Shown here one piece after another: positions 1 through 5,084 of a DNA stretch of 5,084 nt (position 1 is the stretch's first letter; each line of letters begins with the position of its first letter). Made by a program: the position numbers and the translations under genes. The notes under the pieces were generated by a model, which was not told the origin of the DNA, searched no databases, and saw nothing but the letters and a program-made list of their open reading frames with translations. Source of the DNA: JACQGD01 sp045628725 (GTDB lineage: Bacteria > Patescibacteriota > Saccharimonadia > Saccharimonadales > Saccharimonadaceae); contig JAZQPT010000011.1 of assembly GCA_045628725.1 (NCBI GenBank), positions 1-5,084 on the forward strand, read 5' to 3'.

Positions 1-197
1 GGGGAGAAAGGTTGCTTCCGCGCGCCGGGATGGGGGGGGTGGGTTGCCACTTTCCTTCGAGTTGAGATGGGACAGATTTCCTAATCTGGGCACATGAAAC
101 GAGGTTTGCTGCGCCTTTTCAGGAGCGAGACTGCCTTTTTCAGAATTGATCAGCGCAGGATGCAATATTTGGCGTTTAGGCAACAGCGCCCCAAGTG

Positions 198-222
198 CCA
201 ATGGCGGAAGCTGCTTCCGCCA
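198..222. promoter_or_regulatory. CCAAT box overlapping a perfect CGG-N9-CCG palindrome
   Basis: Two 10-nt arms, TGGCGGAAGC at 202-211 and its exact reverse complement at 213-222, surround a single central T. Inside them sit CGG (205-207) and CCG (217-219), spaced by 9 nt. A CCAAT pentamer at 198-202 overlaps the left end. Inverted CGG triplets at fixed spacing are the classic binding form for fungal Zn(II)2Cys6 activators, and CCAAT binds the HAP complex. The site lies about 560 nt before the main gene, within reach of its promoter. That it controls this gene is inference. Confidence 0.35.
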
Positions 223-300
223 ACAAAACTCTCCCCCTTGCTTGTCCCAGGTGTTAAAAATAAACTTGGATACCAGGGTTGTTTTTAAGTTGCTGCATCC

Positions 301-690
301 TCAGGACTGGGCGAAAGGCGGTGTGTGATGGTCCTGGTCTCGTTTATTCGAGGCTGGCGGGGCCCTCATACGAGATTTACCAGGACGGGATGAGGCTTTT
401 ACTTCCGGATTGCAAGGTGGATTGGGCGTTGGCTCAGTGCCAGGTGACTTAACAGGAATAGGAAATGACTGGTCGTAATGCAATCTGCATGTCCCGACAA
501 TGTCCATCGGCGGCATGAAAAGGTAGGGTAGCGAGGCCTGGTTGTGACGAGTTGCAGGCATGGCCGGTGATTGTGATTGAAGCGCGGGAGTTTCCAATGT
601 TTGCCGGCGGAGCTCTAGTTCAACACTTTGCACTCTTCCTTCCATGTTTCCAAACCGGTCTTTTCTGTGACCTGCAGCTCTCTTTGCCAT
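301..690 (-). CDS. Doubtful divergent small ORF, 129 aa, function unknown
   Basis: An open frame reads leftward from an ATG at 690 with a good start context (AAAATGGCA) to a TGA at 301. The product is basic at its start (MAKRAAGHRKDR), continues with a possible short helix (MEGRVQSVELELRRQ), and then becomes rich in Pro, Ser and Arg with no family I recognise. An in-frame stop lies 33 nt upstream, so there is no unspliced extension. Its start is only 93 nt from the ATG of the main gene, which would require a very compact shared promoter. The basic-helix beginning vaguely recalls a fungal transcription factor, but it lacks a bZIP signature or a cysteine cluster. It may be chance. Confidence 0.15.
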   Translation of the reverse strand: MAKRAAGHRKDRFGNMEGRVQSVELELRRQTLETPALQSQSPAMPATRHNQASLPYLFMPPMDIVGTCRLHYDQSFPIPVKSPGTEPTPNPPCNPEVKASSRPGKSRMRAPPASNKRDQDHHTPPFAQS

Positions 691-721
691 TTTCGCACAT
701 GTAACCTGGCTCCAAGATGAC

Positions 722-757
722 TATAAAGTTTGTCCCTCTTCTCGGGTCTCTTTAACT
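722..757 (+). promoter_or_regulatory. Core promoter: TATA box and pyrimidine-rich leader
   Basis: TATAAAG at 722-728 lies 55 nt before the ATG at 783. It is followed by a C/T-rich stretch to about 755, an arrangement common around fungal transcription start sites. The leader would be short, under about 40 nt. The start codon context is favourable (A at -3, G at +4). Confidence 0.5.
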
Positions 758-782
758 CCACTAATACTCAGAAATACGCATT

Positions 783-3700
783 ATGGCCACTTCTGCAAGA
801 AACATAAACCTCAGTGTTGATCCAGCTGAGCTGAACATCGTTGCTATAGGCTCGTGCGAGAGTCGTGCCCACAGCCCTCATGTCACCGTCGGGATTTTGC
901 GTACCAAGAATGATGTTATAAACCTTATCATCCAATACAGAAAGAGGCTTTGTGAGCTGCTATATATTGAGATTGAGGAATGCCCATCATGGGGCGAGGT
1001 ATGACACCGATTACCTTCTTTGACAAGATATGTACTAAAGTGATCCTCTAGGGTATTTGGAGTGATTGGGACGTGTTACGATTTTCCGGCACGGACAATA
1101 AAGGGGCCAAGAGCACAATCGAGTTTTGGAATATGGAGTCTTTGGGCGGGGCGGCATTTGTGGATACCCACGCGTGCCGATTGGGTGTCTTGTCCTATCG
1201 CGCCATTGAGACAATTGATCGTAAGGGTGGTGTCCTTTATGTTTCCCCAACAAAAATGGTCTCAGATCACCTCCATGTACAAGAAGATGCGGACTTCTTG
1301 GCTCACGGCGACTTGTCAGTACTCCCTGGGGTGGCTTGCGACCGGTTGCTTACCTCGACGGCTCTATTCGGTGCCACCGAGCTAGACCGTTGTCAGTCGG
1401 CCATCATTTCCAAATGGTTGAAGCTATCAGGTTGCAGTTCTACTCCTGGTTCTTGTTGTTCATCGGTCCAATTGCCTGGAGAGTATCAGGGAATCATGGA
1501 CCGCATGAGAGGGCGGGCGAATGGCCTCGAAACTCAACCGTTTACTGGGAACACTCCTGCACTGAAACCAGCAGTCGCAACTTGGATCGTCGACGAAACC
1601 GTCAACATCCTCCGGCAGAACAGCTACAGTCAAATCTGTTTCATCGGCGATCCCCAAACGAAGGGTCCTCAACATTCTCCCTCTATTTCAGAGAAGACGC
1701 ATCCGCATTCATTCAGCGTGGACGATACTGTTCTAGAGGCCTGCCCGAAGGAATATATCAGCTCACCTTTTTCATCAAATTGTCTAAGCTTTTATGCCAA
1801 AGTCGTGACAATAATACACGTTTTTGTCAAAACTGGGCCATGGGTGTCCGAAGAATCGAAAGTGTTGCCTCTGCTAGAGGCCCACTTCCCGCGGAGCATG
1901 CTGCAAAACATCCTGGACTTTAATCCTGATACCAATCGCATGGTATGCGAAAAATACCCAGGAACGACCCTCAACGACATTCGACTCGCATACCATAACA
2001 CCAAGAACGATATGGAATGTGACAAAGTCGTGTTCTGTAGGCTTGTCAACATCGAACTCGCCCGAGCAAAACAGGTTACGAGAGTGATACTTAACACCAT
2101 CCGTCCTTGCGATAGTCCTAGTGAGAAGCAGTTGATTCATCGATTCTATCATGGTCGTTTGCACATGGATCGCCAGGCTACGGCGTTTTATGGTACAGAA
2201 GCCCCGGAGTTTTTTCACACGGATCAAAACAAACGTTTGACGTTACAAGAATTCATGATGTTACCAATAATAATTAACGGGCAGCGGCTCGGTAGTCTTA
2301 GCCAGTGTTGTCGGCGGGCGGAGGGTATCCTCGATCCTGCAGGGCAGTACCTTTGCAACTCCAGCGTCGCAGTAGGCTTTGGCGATGGTCATGGAGGTAA
2401 TGTCATGACTACACATGAACCTGATGGTGGTATTCGCTTTATCGACTATGAAGTTTCCGGGTGGCACAGCCCTGTACTCGACATGGCCAAGCCTTTGTAT
2501 AATGACGCCTTATTCTCTGTCCTGTACCGGGAGCTCCTATCGAAGGGAGGCAGCGATGTGGAACATAAAGTTACCGACGAGGCCATCATTGTCAACATCA
2601 AAATTCGATTCAGTCTACTGGATCGTACCGTGGCTTATATAAAGCTTGAGCACATGCTACATCCACTTTTAGAGCGACTGAAGTCGCAATTTCCGAACGA
2701 CTTCATTTATGCCGAAGACGTCTTAGCCGCGGGAATGTTCACGTGCGCTTTCTTGACGCGCAACCTTTCTGCACACCGAGACGTATTTTTCCTTAATGTT
2801 GCCGTTGGTGTGCTCTTGCTGACGGATATAAAAGGCACTCTAAGCCAGTTCTTCGGATGGTCACACTGGCCATCGATAGTACATGGTGCGGCATTGGTTG
2901 GTGGGGGTGGAGATAACCTGTCGAGAGTAGTAACGAAGAGTAACACCACGCATGTTGATTTCAAGCAATTCGACATAAGCACTCTTTCTAAACTGTTGAG
3001 AGAACTGGAGCCTGAAATGGTATACCTCAAGAGGGTCAAGGCTACGCTGAAACTCCATGGGGAATCCTCGAGCAAGGAGAACAATGTCATTGCTAGGATT
3101 GGGGTGGTTCGCAAATTGGCCATGCAGGTAGGCGACCATATCCAAATCAATCTCAAGTGTGCTAAGGATAATTGTAGATCGCGCCACACACTTGCATCCG
3201 AGAAAGCATCTTTGCGGAGCCTCGAATCGATCACCACTTTCAATACCAAAACGTCACAAATCCATCCGCGGAGCAGTCTTTCAACATTGTGGACGTTGGC
3301 TGTTGCATGGGCACTGACCTTCGCAAACTGATCCTTGATGGATTTCCTCCGCAGGTGTGTTTGTTCTCAATGTCTAGATCTAATTTTTTAACTGACCTTC
3401 AATCGTAGAACGTTCTTGGTTTAGACTACGAGCAAAGTAAGCATATTTTATTCAGCAACAGTTTTCATGCTAACATCCTAAGGATTCTTTCCCCTCGGTA
3501 AAATGCTATACGACGAAACGGTTTTGCCCTTTGAGACGCGGTACGCCGACGTGCTCGCAGAAAGTTTCTTCGTGGAGAACACTGATCTATCTTCACGCTT
3601 CGATTTCGTCCACTCCGCGAATGTGATTCACCTGTACGGCGAGGAGCAGCAGATCTCCTTCTTCAAAGCCCTCGCTTTCATGGTGAAGCCGGGAGGGCTC

Positions 3701-3976
3701 ATCTGGGGACGGCAAGTGGGATTGTCCAAAGACGACGAACTACGTGAAGAACATCGTCAGCCAAGCGGGAAAGGGGCACGATTTACCGGGGCCGAGTTCA
3801 AAACTTTAATACTTCAAGCAACAGGCTGGCCCGAGGCCGCTATAATGTACGAACATCAAACTGTTCTATATGAAGAGCTTCGCCAAGCCCGTGCGGATAA
3901 GCAGTGGGTCTTGCAATGGTCGGTGCGCGTGCCGATGGACAAAGAGCCAAAAGCAAGGCTTGTGGAAGTCCTGTAG
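783..3976 (+). CDS. Spliced fusion protein: unknown N-terminal region + APH-like kinase domain + AusD-like SAM methyltransferase (996 aa)
   Basis: My model joins 783-998, 1052-3127, 3178-3354, 3409-3436 and 3483-3976. The total is 2991 nt, or 996 codons plus TAG. Every junction is GT-AG and keeps frame. Residues 1-250 are unrecognised. Residues of about 300-685 are kinase-like: K332 in VFVKTG, hinge CEKYPGTTL (371-379), catalytic-loop FGDGHGGN with D517 and N522, metal-binding IDYE with D537, and D549. Residues of about 708-996 are a full-length class I methyltransferase: PRI region near 780, motif I VDVGCCMGTD (802-811), acidic D829, FDFVHSANVIHLY (872-884) and KPGG (901-904). By family knowledge this part transfers a methyl group from SAM, as AusD-type enzymes do on carboxyl groups in fungal metabolite pathways. 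The substrate is unknown, and no signal peptide or membrane segment is seen. The start has A at -3 and G at +4. The two activities may be coupled, but that is inference. Confidence 0.82.
999..1051 (+). other. Intron 1 (53 nt, phase 0)
   Basis: The donor is GTATGA at 999 and the acceptor is CTCTAG ending at 1051, with a TACTAA branch-like site at 1033-1038, 13 nt before the acceptor. Splicing joins GAG to GGT and yields SWGE-GIWSDWDVLRF in one frame. Unspliced, the first frame stops right after the donor. The second frame has no ATG near its beginning (only an in-frame GTG at 1073), so the intron is needed to give it a start. Confidence 0.85.
3128..3177 (+). other. Intron 2 (50 nt, phase 0)
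   Basis: The donor is GTAGGC directly after ATG CAG, and the acceptor is TTGTAG ending at 3177. A GCTAAG branch-like site lies at 3161-3166. Removing it changes frame and joins LAMQ to IAPHTCIRESIFAEPRI, the conserved cysteine-arginine segment before motif I of fungal AusD-like methyltransferases. Without splicing the frame runs on to a stop at 3331 with no methyltransferase similarity. The restored family motif is the strongest support. Confidence 0.88.
3355..3408 (+). other. Intron 3 (54 nt, phase 0)
   Basis: The donor is GTGTGT after CCG CAG, and the acceptor is ATCGTAG ending at 3408. A consensus CTGAC branch site lies at 3392-3396. Splicing gives DGFPPQ-NVLGLDYEQ, which matches the family pattern of motif I helix followed by the beta-2 strand with its acidic SAM-ribose-binding residue. 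Confidence 0.88.
3437..3482 (+). other. Intron 4 (46 nt, phase 1)
   Basis: The donor is GTAAGC and the acceptor is CTAAG ending at 3482. A CTAAC branch site lies at 3470-3474. The split codon A|GA is arginine, and the joined text YEQ-R-FFPLGKML follows the family pattern in which an aromatic-rich helix comes after the acidic strand. This is the shortest intron of the gene. It is preceded by a 28-nt exon. Confidence 0.85.
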
Positions 3977-4320
3977 AAGGTGCTACCAGGAAGGAAAACC
4001 GATCTAGGATTGGGCTTTTTTTTATTTTTATTTTGGCGCAAAGACATTTTGTCATCAGTTTTAGATGTTTTGGGATTTATAGTATAGGACGTGCGATATT
4101 ATCGAAAAAAAAAGCTTAGCGTTGTCATGTGTTGTCACTCTTCGCAAAGCAGCGATAACACACGCCACTGAAACAAGCCGGCAGGAAACATTGCCCGCAT
4201 TTAATCGTCGCAATAAAAACAAAGTTTCAGTATATTCCTCGGACAAAGACATCACTTTTTTGAAGATTGATCGCCGCGATGCCAGACTTACAAGCCAATT
4301 GTAAGCGTCGACGTTTTTCT
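3977..4320 (+). other. 3' untranslated/intergenic region of the fusion gene
   Basis: The stop TAG at 3974-3976 is followed within 40 nt by a T-rich tract (about 4016-4034). An A-run lies at about 4105-4113 and an AATAAA-like hexamer at about 4210. Any of these could take part in 3' end formation, and the exact poly(A) site cannot be read from the sequence. Base composition drops in GC relative to the gene, and short frames on both strands look non-coding. The heptamer GTTGTCA occurs twice, at 4121 and 4131. Confidence 0.4.
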
Positions 4321-4469
4321 AAAAGTCCGTGCCATCGTTGGTGCTGTGATAGAATGAACGTTGTCCGTCGAACGTGTCGGTGTTCCGCACTTCGATGATA
4401 TGGTACTTGCAAAAGAGTCCGTGGGATGTGGAGGGTTTTGGACGTGGAGGTGGAGGGGGGATAGCGGAT

Positions 4470-4758
4470 TTATAGTGGAGGGTTTCCGACGGAAGGGCCA
4501 CTGGCTGCGGTTGCCGAATCCTGAGAAGTCACCATCCACTCGTCAAGCAGCATTGTAGTGGCCTCAATTTGGGCTTTCGAATGTAATAAGGGATAGGGAG
4601 ATGCATCGGACCTTAACCTCATCATTATAACTCTAAAAATCAGGTACCACTTTGGAGGTAATCCGGGTCACCCGCGTTCCACCCCAAATTCCACCGTCTT
4701 TCAAATAGTTAAGACAAAGGTCATTCTCGAAGCGCGCCGGAGACTTGGCATCAGCCAT
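4470..4758 (-). pseudogene. Possible remnant or small spliced gene resembling the start of an APH-like kinase
   Basis: An ATG at 4758 on the minus strand opens a 41-residue frame ending in TAG at 4633. It contains ARFENDLCLNYLKDGGIWGG followed by TRVTRITSKVV. The GGIWGGTRV-RI-VV pattern resembles the first beta strands of fungal APH kinases, where VVK normally follows. An overlapping frame (ATG 4625 to TAA at 4470) carries KAQIEATTMLLDEW, which could be the next helix with its conserved Glu. GT donors exist after Lys36 and Val37 (both phase 0), but no splice gives a convincing longer protein and no catalytic loop follows. A decayed fragment is the likeliest reading. The similarity is from memory and weak. 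Confidence 0.27.
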
Positions 4759-4769
4759 GAAGTGGTACC
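4643..4769. repeat. 10-bp inverted repeat pair enclosing 107 bp
   Basis: GGTACCACTT at 4643-4652 and its exact reverse complement AAGTGGTACC at 4760-4769 flank most of the candidate minus-strand first exon. No clear target-site duplication borders them, so a miniature transposon is not established. The arms are short enough to be chance. Confidence 0.25.
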
Positions 4770-4815
4770 AATAACTCGGAAAGGTCGGAGTTCTCCAATA
4801 TTATATTAGATTAGG

Positions 4816-4832
4816 TATATATATATATATAT
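4816..4832. repeat. (TA)n microsatellite
   Basis: Seventeen bases of strict TA alternation lie within a larger AT-rich stretch of about 4797-4862. This is non-coding and a typical slippage-prone tract. Confidence 0.9.
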
Positions 4833-4844
4833 TTACATTGTATA

Positions 4845-4859
4845 TAATAATAATAATAA
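4845..4859. repeat. (TAA)5 microsatellite
   Basis: Five perfect TAA units follow 12 nt after the TA tract. The two together make an AT-rich spacer between the minus-strand remnant and the right end of the window. Confidence 0.9.
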
Positions 4860-5055
4860 ATTCTTACGCCGTTGATGCCGTTTGGCCATGCGGTACTTCT
4901 ATGATACATGTGCAGGGTGAAGAAAAACCTCGTAGGTGACAAAAATCTCCCTCGTCTAGGACCTTCTTGGTACCTCTGATTCTGTAATCACACGCCGCCG
5001 TTGTTTATGAAAAAGGGTGTCCGGCAGAAGCCAGAATTCCGCCGCGACGCTCCGA

Positions 5056-5084
5056 CTCTCTCTCTCTTGCGCTTTCTCTTGCTC
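5056..5084 (+). promoter_or_regulatory. CT-rich tract with (CT)6 at the window edge
   Basis: CT repeats at 5056-5067 are followed by CTTTCTCTTGCTC to the last base. Pyrimidine tracts like this commonly precede fungal transcription and translation starts, so a plus-strand gene may begin just beyond the window. No ATG or coding sequence is seen inside it. From about 4860 to 5050 I see no gene. Confidence 0.25.

Larger units (their letters stand above)
1..720. other. Upstream intergenic region
   Basis: Apart from the palindrome and the doubtful minus-strand ORF, I see no coding signal here. The plus-strand frames at 94-288 and 146-328 are short, have odd composition and match nothing I know. 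A G-run (eight consecutive G at about 33-40) lies near the left edge. No RNA gene or transposon end was recognised. Confidence 0.5.

Noticed and set aside
1304..1321. HGDLS at residues 157-161, resembling a second APH catalytic motif
   Set aside because: The position five residues after the Asp is Pro instead of Asn, no metal-binding Asp motif follows, and the true loop is at 515-522.
1336..1923. 195-aa plus-strand frame inside exon 2
   Set aside because: It overlaps the main frame completely, shows no recognisable domain and is Arg/Ser/His-rich, as expected of an out-of-frame shadow.
2707..3249. 180-aa minus-strand frame
   Set aside because: It is antisense to kinase-like and methyltransferase coding sequence with no family features of its own.
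3178..3331. Unspliced continuation of the large frame to a stop at 3331
   Set aside because: This stretch gives unrelated low-quality protein, while removing the 50-nt intron restores clear methyltransferase motifs in another frame.
3503..3976. A stand-alone 157-aa gene starting at ATG 3503
   Set aside because: It would lack motif I and the acidic strand. It is the last exon of the fusion gene.
4288..4335. Minus-strand MARTFRKTSTLTIG with a GTAAGT donor after it, recalling a histone H3 start or a targeting peptide
   Set aside because: Beyond MART the residues do not match H3, and fewer than 320 bp remain before the main gene, with no coding exon in them.
4317..4352. Plus-strand peptide KVRAIVGAVIE resembling the start of an ATP synthase beta subunit
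   Set aside because: It stops at TGA immediately afterwards and the following residues do not continue the match, so a chance resemblance is likely.
4319..4558. Opposing frames over this stretch (Pro-rich on minus, Trp/Arg-rich on plus)
   Set aside because: Both are under 70 residues, match nothing I know and mirror each other. Skewed composition is enough to keep them open.
1..5084. CRISPR arrays, tRNA or rRNA genes, complete transposons
   Set aside because: No spaced direct repeats, cloverleaf-like segments or transposase motifs were seen on either strand.

Overview
The window looks like nuclear DNA of a filamentous fungus. The evidence is a long protein gene interrupted by four very short GT-AG introns (46-54 nt) with TACTAA, CTAAC or CTGAC-like branch points, a TATA box followed by a pyrimidine-rich leader, and protein domains that I recognise from fungal families. 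I cannot separate Ascomycota from Basidiomycota on this evidence.

Layout: positions 1-720 are upstream intergenic DNA. They hold a perfect 21-nt palindrome of the CGG-N9-CCG type next to a CCAAT box, and a weak minus-strand reading frame (301-690). A core promoter lies at about 722-757. The only well-supported gene runs from 783 to 3976 on the plus strand in five exons and encodes 996 residues. Positions 3977-5084 are a 3' region and intergenic DNA. This stretch has short tandem repeats, one candidate minus-strand gene remnant (4470-4758), and a CT-rich tract at the window edge that may be the leader of a further gene.

The main gene is a fusion. Residues 1 to about 250 form an N-terminal region I do not recognise. 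Residues of about 300-685 are an aminoglycoside phosphotransferase/choline-kinase-like (APH) domain with most kinase-fold landmarks. Residues of about 708-996 are a complete class I SAM-dependent methyltransferase of the fungal AusD-like group, a group often found in secondary-metabolite clusters. The methyltransferase part becomes visible only after three introns are removed, because unspliced reading frames break it into two unrelated-looking pieces. No polyketide synthase, terpene cyclase or other cluster gene is visible, so a metabolic role is inference. The open questions are whether the kinase-like and methyltransferase halves are always made as one polypeptide (a plausible 52-nt optional intron between them would create an immediate stop), and what the N-terminal region does.
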